Shown: positions 11,566 to 22,076 of the stretch, piece by piece
Layout of the letters: each line of letters opens with the position of its first letter
Position numbering within the stretch: the stretch's first letter is position 1
Origin: Cystobasidium ongulense
Lineage: Eukaryota; Basidiomycota; Cystobasidiomycetes; Cystobasidiales; Cystobasidiaceae
Length of the DNA stretch: 64,000 nucleotides
Assembly: GCA_022835595.1 (NCBI GenBank)
Contig: BQUP01000004.1
Location: 310,001-374,000 of the forward strand
Direction of reading: 5' to 3'
Notes under the pieces: model-generated
Databases searched by the model: none
What the model saw: the letters and a program-made list of their open reading frames with translations, nothing else
Told to the model about the DNA's origin: nothing
Made by a program: the position numbers and the translations under genes

Positions 11566-13784
11566 TTATATTCTGGAAGTCCTATTACCACCACCAATTT
11601 CAGTACCCGTAATGCTAGCATTATCATCTCGAGTTGAACTGAATGACATGGCATGCGGCCTTCCTATCAAGCCTACATCCACTCCATTTTGAAATCCACC
11701 ACCTTCAGATATCGTGCCTTGTAAACGTGAATTTTCATGTTGCGCTATTTAAGAAGAAAAGTTGGTATGCGTGTACGGTAATGGTTTGTATTGGAAAAAA
11801 GATAAATTAAAACGAAAAAAGTTTGTCAAATGTCAGTGAATTTAATCGTGGTCATATTATGTAATCGATAGATCCAAAAAAACCCCTTACCTCTTGGTAA
11901 CCACCTATTTTATCGATTTGATTTATGAAGGGTCGAAAGCGAAAATCGCATTGTCAGTTCCAGATGCAAATAATGTCGAGGGCTGACCCAGATTCGTCTT
12001 CTGCGCCAACTTGAAATAATAACGTACCATGGATGTTGAAAGTCCTGTATTTACGTCAGATAGGAAACAGGAAAAAAAGGGAATATGTTATTAATTACCA
12101 CCCAAAGGAGAAAGGCGCTTTTTTCAAGGAAAGTGCGAACTCACGTATGCTATCATCGCCAATGAGAATACCACAACTCCTCCACCCAGGACAGCACAGG
12201 CGTACTGTTTGTTGATCAATTCATGTGCAGAGGTCAATGTTATATTAGCAGTGTACTTTATCATCGAGAATGGTTCGGGAAGTTGCCAAAGCAAAAGTCG
12301 AGAGATATGGTACTTGGTAGGAAAAAGGAAAAAGAATCACTAAGTGAGTAAAAAGGTAAACGTACCATGTACCCATAAGCAGTAAGTGACTTCGCTTCTA
12401 GAGTATTCGTTTTATCCCATGCTTCAACAGCTTGTGCAGATGCTCCGAATGAATTCTGTAGTTTTACGGACGATATGACGATCGTAAACGTAGCTATTGC
12501 CGCTAACCCCGTTGCTACAATCATTGTCCATTGACTGTTGAGGGTAGAGCATGACGGTTTATTATATTAGCACTGATGACCAATGCTCGGAACGGGAGGG
12601 GATGGGGACTACTGAGATGGTAAGCTACTCACTGTCTCAGGTCAGGTAAATTACCGCTAGAACCTAAAGTTTTGTGACCTCTTGGACCATAATACCAAGC
12701 TATAGGTGATGCGGAAGCGACAAAACCTAGGGCGGCAAAGACATAGGTCACCAGTGCGACCAATAAGCCAACACTTGCGCCTCCTGTCCCTGTTGGTAAT
12801 TGTGCTGTTACGTTGCTTGATAGACCGGAAATGTCATAAATGTCGCTATACTGGGGTGAGCTGCAAGATCACAATTATCCGGTCAGTCCAAAAGAACATT
12901 AGCTGATTCGGAAACAAAGGCAGTTTCTATCGAAGTGATTTAAATGACTCTGAAAGGTGAAATCTACTCACAATGAATTGGCTGTGCAGATAAGTACTCC
13001 TGATCGTCGTTGTAGACATGCTCCAGTAAGCCCTAAGAACATTCCAGCAAAAGCACCTGGATCGACTTGTGTATCTTGGGCTTCTTGCGGATCCTGCGGA
13101 ACATGAGGAGTTTTCGTAGATTTCGGCGTCGGTGTAGGTTTCGGTCTAGAAGTAGATCTAGATGTCGGTTTGAGTGTGATGAGACCAGTAGCAGTACGGG
13201 TTATATAAATAGTAGCATCATGATCATAATGCTTAGACGTCAATTCTGGCTTATAGCATTCGCAATCTGCATGCCAAATGCCTTGCTCCCCTAGCTCATC
13301 GGTATTGTACTGATGGTCTCGCTTCGCTTTTGTTTGGCTGACAGTCTCCGTCCTGCTCTTGCTGGAAACGTCGACTTTCGCCGGTGAACCGGGATAGAGA
13401 GCTATCACGGAAAGCAGACCTTTGGAAGCGTTGAATACGGGGACTGGATTCAAAGAGGCTACAATAGCCTTCGATTTTCGAATGATAGTCATGAAATGAT
13501 TCAGCTTGGATGCGCTGTCGATAGGCTTGAAGAGGACATACCAAGACCATGCAGACAATGCAAACAAGAGCAACGAGCCAAAGAAAGGACTGCAGAATAG
13601 AAAAAGAAAGCCATCAATGTGAGCTGATCTCTAATATCGTTTTAAAATTGTGCTCAAAGACATCGACCCGTAAAGCGACCCGTTCTTGGAACAAGTCTTT
13701 CGCCACGAAAACAGCTTACTTTTCGACGACCTGGAAGTAGTTCTGATACTTTCTTCCTATTTTTGTGCTGTTCATAGACCACAT
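11566..13784 (-). CDS. Four-TM SUR7/PalI-like membrane protein
   Basis: Eight exons on the minus strand: 13784-13720, 13589-12972, 12860-12633, 12534-12366, 12204-12145, 12044-12028, 11904-11891 and 11744-11566. These sum to 1350 nt (449 aa). Exons 6 and 7 are only 17 and 14 nt. An in-frame stop sits just upstream of the start ATG. The layout is one membrane helix (FGSLLLFALSAWSWYVLF), then a long outer loop with a GIWHADCECYKPEL motif. Three more helices follow (VGLLVALVTYVFAALGF, IVATGLAAIATFTIVI, AVLGGGVVVFSLAMI), ending in a hydrophilic tail. A first helix, a G-x-W-plus-Cys loop motif and three further helices recall the claudin-like SUR7/PalI family of the cell cortex and pH sensing. The fit is by topology only, so the family call is tentative, while the coding model is well supported. 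Confidence 0.6.
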
Positions 13785-14395
13785 GCGTTTCCCCTAGGCC
13801 GAATGCTTGCTCTTGCAACAGCCTAAGCGGCGCTTCTGGTTCGAGATTGACCATGGTCGCGGAGGGGTGAGAGTCCTTGTTTGACGCCTGAACGGACTGC
13901 TGCCCTCAAGAGAAATGCCTGGCGGTACGGGAAAGATTGTGCCTTGTAAAGAACTGTGATTATTGTATGTGGTCGTGGTAAGGAGAGTGCGTTCTGGAAA
14001 TAAGGGTGATTCAATACGTTAGGAGAGAGGAGCAGCGAATGAAGCGCAGTCTCAAGTGCAGGTGAAGGTGTCAGGGTGGTGGTTCTGTTCGACTGTCGAT
14101 GCACCGCTTGACAGAATTGCGAAATTCAGCAACACATCTCGACGTTTCAATCGATTCTTACGTAGACCGCTCTGCTTTGGCGACCCTCGGTATAAGAGTT
14201 GCTCGGTGCTGCATGTGCAGGTCAGCATGGCGGACGTTGTCGACGTACAGGTCATCCTGGTCTTGCAATAGAGAGAGTCATTTCATGGAAGCTGGAGCTG
14301 TTTGACGATGATGATCGAGGTGTCTATGGCAGCATCAAATCGTCAATGGGAGCTTGGATGTACGCCCACAGCTGATAACCCCCAACTCACACAGC
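13785..14395. other. Divergent promoter interval
   Basis: Separates the divergently transcribed SUR7/PalI-like gene and the small gene at 14396. Open frames here are short and overlap on both strands without family signals. I see no gene; both promoters must lie here. Confidence 0.45.
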
Positions 14396-15094
14396 ATGAA
14401 CAGCGAAGCAGCCGAAGACTTAGCGAGGCTCAAGGTGAATCGCATGGTCGCGAGAGTCTTGACAGCCTCGAGTCGATGGGTGGTGGCGTTCCGCGATGCT
14501 GATGTCTGCTCTACGGGACCTGTAGGCCATTGCAGGCGAAAGGCAAGAACGAGACAGCTCGAACAACCCTCAGATTCCTGACGAGAAGGTACCCAAGAAC
14601 AGTGCAGCCAGCAAAACGAGCAGCGGTAAGTGTAGCCAGTACTGGTTGAAGTCATTCTACAGAAGCTCACCCATCGCTGTCGGCATGCTGTGTCTAGCTC
14701 TAGCAGACTACGCAAAGGGCTTGCAAGCTGAAAATGACACGGTATGTCAGAGCTTGATGTATCCATTCCATGCGAATCACTTTTCATAACACTTTCCTCA
14801 TGTGCGTGCAGATGGGTGGCGATCAAGATGCAACGCCTTCCACCGTCCCCGGAAAGCCAACATGTATGGCTAGTAACTTGATACTATGTGTACAAATGGA
14901 ACTGACGATCTAATTCTCCAGCTCTACGAGACGAACCAGAGTTGATTGCCAGAATTGGAGCTCGCGCCCAGGACGCCACTAGCGAAAGCGGAGCGACTCA
15001 TTTCACTGCGAGCGCACAAAAGCTAGAAAAGGCCTACGAGCAGGATCAGGAATGGATTAGCCAGCATCCAGACCAGAGTAATAGTCGTGTATAG
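14396..15094 (+). CDS. Small unrecognised hydrophilic protein (about 116 aa)
   Basis: A tentative five-exon model: 14396-14434, 14574-14625, 14707-14741, 14812-14863 and 14922-15094. The total is 351 nt and divides by three. The best part is the last exon, a clearly coding Ala/Glu-rich helical stretch (ELIARIGARAQDATSESGA, then AQKLEKAYEQDQEW). The first introns are the weak point: the first is 139 nt and other acceptors exist inside it. The start could also be an in-frame ATG at 14354. The predicted protein begins MNSEAAEDLARLK and has no membrane segment or known motif. It is transcribed away from the SUR7/PalI-like gene. No function is proposed. Confidence 0.42.
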
Positions 15095-15209
15095 AATCTT
15101 TTGCAATGTCAACGTGATCGAGCCATTGAGAATATCTACATTAGCACAGATTCTAGCAATGAAGCTTTCTCTCTGACCCATCAACTATCACATTATTGAG
15201 CCCGTCAAC

Positions 15210-16521
15210 ATGGAAGGCAGTACCTCACATAATGCCGAATCTTCTAAACGTCGTGAATTAGACGATGAACGCAGGCGAGACGACCGAGAGAAGCCCAGTG
15301 GCAGCGGTAGAAGGCGAGAGGACGAGAGGGAAAAGTCGCGACGCGAGAGAGATAGAGATGACTACCGCTCAGGCGACAGAAGCAGGAGAGACGACGACAG
15401 AGATGGAAGAGATTCGGACAGGCCACGCTCAGACCGAAGAAACGATGATAGACGTCGAGAGAGAAGACCAAGTCCTGTAGGACGTGAAGGTGATAAAGAG
15501 CGTCAAACCGAAGAGAAAGACGAGCGTACAAGGGTGGATGATAGGGATAGGTATAACACTGACAGCAGAAGAGAGAGAGATTACGACAATGATAGACGTG
15601 GCTCTAGACGGGACGACGACCGCCGTCGAAGATCTAGCAGGAGTCCACCTGCGGGCAGAAACAGAAGGGACAATGACCGAAGCAGCAACAGAAGAGATAC
15701 GAGAGAAGCAAGAGACGGTGAGTGTACATGTTTGACTTCTCTGCCTGACGTATGCAGCTCTGACAAACAATCTATGCGATGTTCCCTAGACGGCCCATCA
15801 AGGACTACTGGAGCCCATGGTCTGCCACCTCTTCAAACAGACGAACCAGCACAAAAGTCTGAAGTCAAACAATTCGTGCCGCCAACAAAAGAAAGCATTC
15901 TAGCGGATAGGGCTAAAGCCGCTGAAGCTGCGCCAGCAAAACGACCCATGCGACTTATTGAAGTTATCGCGAACGACAGGTTGGGTGGCAAAGGTGAGAG
16001 CACATTCCAGCTTTTGATGTTTTTCACAGTCGAGTTGCCCATGCTGATACTTCTCAAATACGTATGAATATAATTCTTAGTTCGTGTCAAGTGCAGGTGC
16101 GTTGATCTCCCCTCATCCAGTGTCGAGACGGCCTACATTTGACACTCCGACTGACCTGCTCTTCAACAGCCCCAAAGATACAGTCGGCGATCTCAAGAAG
16201 CTTATTGCCGTACAAAAGGGCACAAAGCCAGAGAAGGTGAGTTCTTGTCTGCTTGCGCTTGAAGAAGTCGCCATAGAAGCTAATCCAGCTGCCTCCAGAT
16301 TGTTTTGAAGAAATGGTATACCATCTACAAAGACCATATCGCATTGGAGGATTATGGTGAGTATAACATGTTTCCTCATGCATATTGTCTGGGCTGATCA
16401 AGTGCATTGTGTACATTAGAAATTCACGACGGAATGAGGTGAGTTCGCTGGGTTCTTCTTGGAGCGTCGGAATCGATATTGATGCCTATTGCTCTCTCTC
16501 AACAGTCTGGAAATGAGTTAG
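15210..16521 (+). CDS. HUB1: Hub1/UBL5 ubiquitin-like domain fused to an Arg/Asp/Ser-rich arm
   Basis: Hub1 (UBL5) binds spliceosomal proteins such as Snu66 without covalent conjugation and tunes splice-site choice. Exons are 15210-15717, 15790-15993, 16081-16096, 16170-16236, 16299-16356, 16420-16438 and 16506-16521; exons 3, 6 and 7 are 16, 19 and 16 nt. The C-terminal 70 residues match Hub1 closely: IEVIANDRLGGK, VRVKC, DTVGDLKKLIAVQKGTKPEK, KKWYTIYKDH and EIHDGM. The first 170 residues or so are dominated by RD, RR, RS and DR repeats, like splicing-factor arms. Known Hub1 proteins are usually only about 73 residues, so this is a fusion or extension. The family's terminal Tyr-Tyr is absent; the frame ends SLEMS. 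The Hub1 identity is firm. The role of the arm, probably nuclear-speckle targeting or RNA contact, is inference. Confidence 0.88.
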
Positions 16522-16681
16522 TCACTTGGTGCGAGAGCCATAAGATCAGCCACATCAGTTCTTACTAGCTTGGGATACTCTTTAGCGGTACAAGCTGCCA
16601 GTTGTCGATTGTAATTCTTTGCATTTCCTACAAATCTCTTTGTTGTCTTTTTTTTTTGTTCTCGTATGTATAGCAAGCTAT

Positions 16682-17124
16682 CTAGTTACCGCCCCTTGCG
16701 ACTCTCTCCTTGCTAGGTGTTCGATTATCGATCTGAGTAGAAAGATCACTTCCATCTACACCATTCGCGCCGCTCCTAGTTCCTTTGACGGCATCTTGGA
16801 AAGCTGCTTTACCGTCACTGCGCGAGTTTGTGCCTTGACTGAGGATCTTACTGTGTCCTCCATCGACTTGTTCTCCCTCTGGTGGACTCGTCTTCATGGA
16901 TGATGGTGTGGGAGTGTTGCCTTTTGATGGTTGACCCTCGCCACCTACGACCGATTTGCGACCCCAGAGGAAGACACCACCTGCGAGCTGTAACATAGAG
17001 CAAGTGGGATTTGATTGCAATACATCGTGAGCATGGGGTCTGCAGACGCAGCTACAGTGGGCTAGCTCACCAAAACGATGCCCGCGACTGGCGCAGTAAG
17101 CCGGCTTCTGGGATATCCTGACAT
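16682..17124 (-). CDS. Small single-pass membrane protein (119 aa), unrecognised
   Basis: Two exons on the minus strand, 17124-17071 and 16987-16682, joined in phase 0 by a GTGAGC donor and a TACAG acceptor. The spliced N-terminus MSGYPRSRLTAPVAGIVL joins LAGGVFLWGRKS, giving one membrane helix that spans the exon junction. The rest is hydrophilic, rich in Gly, Ser, Lys and Asp (GDGKAAFQDAVKGTRSG-like region). This topology is typical of small mitochondrial inner-membrane or ER tail proteins, but no family was identified. The unspliced frame is longer yet breaks the helix, so the spliced model is preferred. Confidence 0.55.
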
Positions 17125-18709
17125 TATGGTTTGATAGGAAAGATGCTCTTGGAAGATGCTGCCTGACAGACGGTGTTGGTATTGCGCGTTGTGTGTAAAG
17201 CAAGAGCAAGCTGGGGAGCTATACCCTCGAAGAGCTACGCTCCCTCGATCGGGTCATCGTCACACAAACTGAGCTTCAAATCGGCATCGCTTCTCCTATC
17301 ATGATCAAATAATTCCAGAATATTTACATTCCACAACTACATCTGCCTGATATATGAAACTAAAGCCAATGTATGAATTACGAAGCTCTATTCTCTTCAT
17401 TTCCCGCTCCTGAAACGTGAAAGCTGGCTCTCTACGCGGAGGGCGATCATACATATATATATCGGCTTGAAAGCGTCAGAAAGAAAGTAGGTTAGCCGAA
17501 AGGCCAACGACTATCCATCTTCGGTGCACCACTCTGAAGAAAGTAACCAGCGTAATGCAGATTCAACTAATTTGAAGGCTTCACTGTCTCCAGCCCGCCT
17601 TGCGCATGCATCTTCTGCTTGATCATAGCTTCCTTGGGTAGTGAATGTATTTGGGAAATAACGCCATGTCGCTTTCTGTTTCAGGTTGTTGGCATCTCTT
17701 CCATTGTACGATAGAAGACTGAAGCTGCTATAACCTGCGAAGAGAAATGAGTCGCGCGCGTTCTGTTTAATTAGCAAAGCCAAGATTGGGTTGTGCTTGT
17801 ACGAAAGGCGACTGACTGCAGCTGTTGCACCTGGGTACACTCGCGCTAGTTGCGTTAACTTCTGAGAAGTGGTCTGCTAAGGAGGCATGTTGGGCGTAGG
17901 CTTTCGTTGGGAATAGACCAACCACGAAAGTGTGGACTGGCCTGACACAAGCCACAAGTATTGAGAAAAGAACATATCACGTGACCTTCTTTCTGTGAAC
18001 GCTCGTACCGCGTACGAAGCAGATGTCGCGGGGATGCATCGGGCTTGACGGATTGCTGTGCAATCAATGTTGAATTAGGGAAGACGTGTGGCAGGTATGC
18101 CCGCGTGAAGGGTGCGTACTGCCTTTGCGGTGTGGGGTCAACATCGATTCGTCCCCAAGGGAAGGATCTGCAACGGTAACAAGCCAAACGAAGATTGGAT
18201 GACTTTGCTGTTAATGCGAAGCCCTCTTTGCTCCTATAATTCATTGCAGTGCGTTTGCTTCGTGCATATGAGCCGCTTTTTGTTATTGCTGAACGCTGCC
18301 GACGGAAGAGGCATCTCTTGCGTTCAAGCTCTCGAGGTGTCCCAAATGAAATGCGCCGTGGGAAGATGAGGCTGGAGCGCTGATAGGTTGTTTACCATGG
18401 TACGACACCCTGCTAGCCTCTCGAATGGTGTCGATTTACGAGTCCCTGTGTGCAGTGTTCATGCTTGTGATTCCATTCAGCATAGCAGCAGCACTTGCAA
18501 CTTGAATACCTCTTGAGTGCAAGTCGTGGGTGACGCGACAATTCTTGCGCGACAGCGTTCAGATGTCATCACAATCGTACGTGTCCATATGCCCTCCGTC
18601 ATAGTATTATGTTGCCCTACAGTTGATAGGCCAACCCGCATCGCACAGTCTTACGTGCACTTTCCACCTTCGCACCTCTCGATCCGCTCGACTCTACAGC
18701 ATATAACTA
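17125..18709. other. Intergenic region with one doubtful frame
   Basis: Apart from the weak minus-strand frame at 17511-17840, this 1.6 kb holds only short overlapping frames. A short AT dinucleotide run lies near 17450-17462. It contains the promoters of the small membrane protein (minus strand) and of SRP72 (plus strand). Confidence 0.4.
17511..17840 (-). CDS. Weakly supported open frame, possibly a 3' exon
   Basis: A 109-codon minus-strand frame ending DSEAFKLVESALRWLLSSEW. It has no ATG of its own (it opens at GTG), so it would need an upstream exon, which I could not place. Composition is protein-like and contains two cysteines, but no family is recognised. A resemblance of the last part to aldo/keto reductase C-termini (ALRW) is too short to use. 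It may be chance. Confidence 0.22.
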   Translation of the reverse strand: MYPGATAAVSRLSYKHNPILALLIKQNARDSFLFAGYSSFSLLSYNGRDANNLKQKATWRYFPNTFTTQGSYDQAEDACARRAGDSEAFKLVESALRWLLSSEWCTEDG

Positions 18710-20060
18710 ATGGCACCAGACAGGCCCGCAAAGGGCAATAAGCGTCCAGGTGATGCATCAGTGAACAAGTACAGCAAGCCATCGAAAAAGGTCAAGCCCG
18801 AATTGAGCAAGGAGGAGAAGCTGAAGAAGAGATGGAAGTCGTTAAAGGACCAGGTCAATGAAGGCTTCCTGGAGAATGCATACAAGACCAGCAAGCGAAG
18901 TGAGTCTGCTCAATAACGTCTGTGCTCGTTTGTAACTTGCTGATGTTGCTTGTCTGTGTTGCTTGTCTGTATTGCATCGCAGTCCTCGAGCTGGATCCCG
19001 AGAGTCACCTTGCCGTCCAAACGCACATACAGATCCTTCTCAGTCTGGACAGATACAAAGACGCGCTAGCTTTCATAACTGCTCAGCAATCAACTGATGG
19101 GCAAGGCCGTAAACAGTGGCAGCTTGAACAAGCGTATGCCTTGTATAAGCTCGGCAAAGTACCAGAGGCCGCGACGATAATCGATGCTATTCGAGCTGAG
19201 AGCATGCAATTAGACAAGGAAGAGGATGATGCTCGAGCTGTGGACATTCTCGATGCACAGGTGGTGAGCATACTTCTTACCCTTTCGTACGACTGGCTGT
19301 GTTGCTCACGCAATGAAGCAGAAATACCGCCTCGAGGACTTCGATCAAGCTCAAGTATTGTACGAAGATCTGCTAGCGACTGTAGAAGCGGTGAGCATAA
19401 CGATTCTTCTCGTGCTTTATCTACTTTAGGATACTGAGCATCTGCTCACCCCAGGATACACCCGAGCAAGCCGACCTGGCAGCGAATCTGGCAGCCTGTA
19501 GCGAGCATATCGACTTTATCAAGTCTATACCCTCTCGCTTAGCTGAAATGTCAAGTCAACACTCCGAGCACCGTATACCATCAATAGAAGATCTTGAATC
19601 CACCCCTATATTCCCTCTCATTGCTGCCCATCCAGCGTACAAGACGCGCTCCTCGACTACAGCTCAAGCTTCTACATCCACTTCACGCCCTTCGACTGAT
19701 ATCAAATCCAAGTCAAAGCCTACCAGCAAGAAGAGCAAAGCTGCAGCAGAGAAGAAGCGATCCACTTCCGAGAACAAGACAAAGCTCGTCAAATTACCAC
19801 CTAGCATAGCTAAGTTACCAGAAAATCAAAGACCAGCTCCAGATCCGGAAAGATGGTTACCTAAAAGGGAAAGGAAAGGTTACGCTGAAGTCTTAGCTGC
19901 TAAGGAAAGAGAAAAGGAAAAGAAACGTCTGAAAGCTAGAAAGAAATTAGAGGCTACTTTGACCCAAGGTGCTGCTTCGGGCCAGCAAGACGAGGCGAAA
20001 CAGACTCAATCCGGCGCGGCAGGGAAGAGCAAGAACAAGAAGAAAAAAGGTGGAAGGTAG
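18710..20060 (+). CDS. SRP72: Signal recognition particle subunit SRP72, short form (381 aa)
   Basis: SRP72 forms the core of the signal recognition particle with SRP68 and 7S RNA. Exons are 18710-18899, 18983-19263, 19322-19390 and 19455-20060 (1146 nt). A lysine-rich N-terminus leads into TPR-like helices (ILELDPESHLAV, LEQAYALYKLGKVPEAATII, KYRLEDFDQAQVLYEDLL) that match the start of the SRP72 repeat domain. The C-terminal RNA-binding signature PDPERWLPKRERKGY is intact, followed by a lysine-rich tail. What is missing is the middle: usual SRP72 proteins have around 600 or more residues with many more TPR units, whereas here about 150 TPR residues run almost directly into a low-complexity linker. 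No frame break or intron hides a missing part. Confidence 0.88.
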
Positions 20061-20559
20061 TTACTCTGTATAACTTACTACCAAGTCTTACCTAAAATGC
20101 AATGCGCCTGGTCCGGAGTCCGTTTGCTGGTTACTGCAAATCCACATGGTGCTGCTCTCTCAGGTTTCCGGCTGACCAAGCTCAGCTGTACACATCTACA
20201 ATGAAACGACCGGACACAGACCTTACTTACAGTAGCATGCATGAATTTAACCAGTGGATCTCACCCAGCATATGCAAACGGCAAATAGCTCATTTGTGCA
20301 CCCACTGCCGACTTAAGACGTAAGTCAGGATCATCCTGTCAACCTGATGAACCCTCAAACGAAGTGCTGGCTTCACCGCTAACCGTCAATACGTACACGA
20401 CCGCCTTCGACTTGGTCTGTCTTGTATGTTTTGTCTGCCTTGAAATCCTTTTGTCCTAGGCGTCAGCTTTGTGTTACGGTCCACCGCATAGCTCGCTTAC
20501 CCTCAGGACTGAGGGGGCAGCTTGTCTTTGACCCGAAATTACGGAGCTAGATTCACAAG
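20061..20559. other. Promoter region of the first SRR1-like gene
   Basis: No gene is seen. The last 160 bases share words (such as CTTGTCTGTCTTG-type and TTTGTC-type runs) with the region just upstream of the second SRR1-like gene, suggesting that the promoter was duplicated with the gene. Confidence 0.4.
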
Positions 20560-21578
20560 ATGTATATCAACGTGCAGGAGGTATACAGTGCATGCGCCTC
20601 AGAGCTCGATTACTCTGGTTTCGAAGCCCACATCATCGGTAAGCTCACTGACTTTCAATCAGAGTATCATGCATCTGAAATGTGTGCTACATTAGCCGAT
20701 GTAGAAACGCAGAAGAAAGTCTTCCGCGCTGTCGGAACGCCTCAACCTACGCGTGCTCTGTGTCTGGGGCTCGGTACATTCAGTCGTTCTAAAGGAGGGG
20801 TTGAAACATCTAGCGTGCAACTGTACGCCTTCAAGGCTATGCTGAAGGGTTTTGACATACCGGAGTCGAAAGCCATCATACATGATCCAGCGTTTACAGA
20901 CTCCGATAGAAGTTTCATTAAATCTTTTGGAATGTTTACGCAAGCTGATCCGGAGACCGCTTTACAAGAATTAATCTGCGAGGAGCCCACTCTTATCCTG
21001 CACCCGTGTTTACCGTGGCCGGTCTTGGAGATCGTTCTTAAGCAGAATTGGTCCCCTTCTCTTCTGAAAAATGTTACATTTGTTGGATATAATCTTGATG
21101 GATGGGTGAATGATCAGTAAGTTCTCGCATTTCAAACCTACGACCTAAGCAGACCTCTGCTGATTTCGTCACCCTGAAGTTATATTAAGCGTGTCTATGC
21201 CCAGAAACCTTTGAGCGATTATGTTACCGAGTATTATACTCCGCGCTTAGATCGTTGCAGTGAGTATGAACTGTTATGATGCGCCTCGATGCGGATGCTG
21301 ATGGCATCTCATGACATCGCCCAGTCCCACTCTTCGACACGGAGGCACTGACCAAGCGTGACTATGTGAACCGCAAAGGCATGGAATGTCCAGACGACGA
21401 CACCCAAGTCTCGTCGAGTGCATCCTTCTTCACCGAGTTCTGCTTTCAGTGGATCCCGACATACAGGGTATTCGCGACTGGTGAGCAGTTTTGGAAAATA
21501 CTGAAGCTCGAAGACTCGGCGTGGAAGCATCTGGTGGAGCCTGAAGAGGAGGAAGGTCCTATTAAATCCAAACTTTAG
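20560..21578 (+). CDS. SRR1-like domain protein, copy A (296 aa)
   Basis: Contains the SRR1-like domain, first described in the plant SRR1 protein linked to light and clock signalling and also found in fungi and animals (SRRD), where its biochemistry is poorly known. Exons are 20560-21116, 21180-21259 and 21325-21578 (891 nt). Domain marks are the CLGLGTFSRS loop, the QLYAFKAML helix, the HDPAFTDSDRSFIKSFG segment and the KQNWSPSLLKNVTFVGYNLD strand-helix near the end. The C-terminus carries FQWIPTYRVFATGEQFWKIL and an acidic tail. It lies 0.5 kb upstream of a closely similar gene with the same exon layout. No membrane segment or signal peptide is seen. Confidence 0.82.
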
Positions 21579-22076
21579 ATCTGCACTAGAGCAGCCCCAC
21601 GAGGCCAGAACTTGAGGCGGCTATCTGAGTACGATTCAACTTGAATTGGTTTTTTCTTGTTTTCAAGATTGTGTGAATCAATCTTGTCTGATAATTAGCG
21701 CAACTAAACAGAATGTTGAAATCAAGTACACTGCTGCAGTCTAAAGCGAAGCTTGTCAGGGAATGATACCCGGGACGATATGGGATACGTCATGCGCATA
21801 CATCTGACTCTCTAACGGCTGCGAATTCGAGGGAAGCTTGACTCGCAGGGTTCTGCTAACCATGCTTTATTCCGGTATTAGCAAGCTTGCCGAGGTCCTG
21901 ATGTCTGACGTACAGCACGTACATGACTATCACTGACCTTGTCTGTCTTGAGACCCCTTTGTCATGGGCCGGCAACTTTGTTTGACGGGCGGCACACAGG
22001 CACGGGTCGGTCGCTGTAGCAGTATCGAGCAAGCTTAACTCTGAACTAACACCAAGACGGTACAACTAACTATAAG
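21579..22076. other. Spacer between the tandem SRR1-like genes
   Basis: No gene is seen. It holds the 3' region of copy A and the promoter of copy B; the second half resembles the copy A promoter. Confidence 0.4.

Noticed and set aside
14335-14826. A 163-codon minus-strand open frame
   Set aside because: It is Cys/Ser/Arg-rich with no recognisable motif and runs antisense to a better-supported plus-strand gene model.
17511-17840. Aldo/keto reductase remnant suggested by an ALRW motif
   Set aside because: The match is a few residues only and the preceding sequence does not resemble the family.
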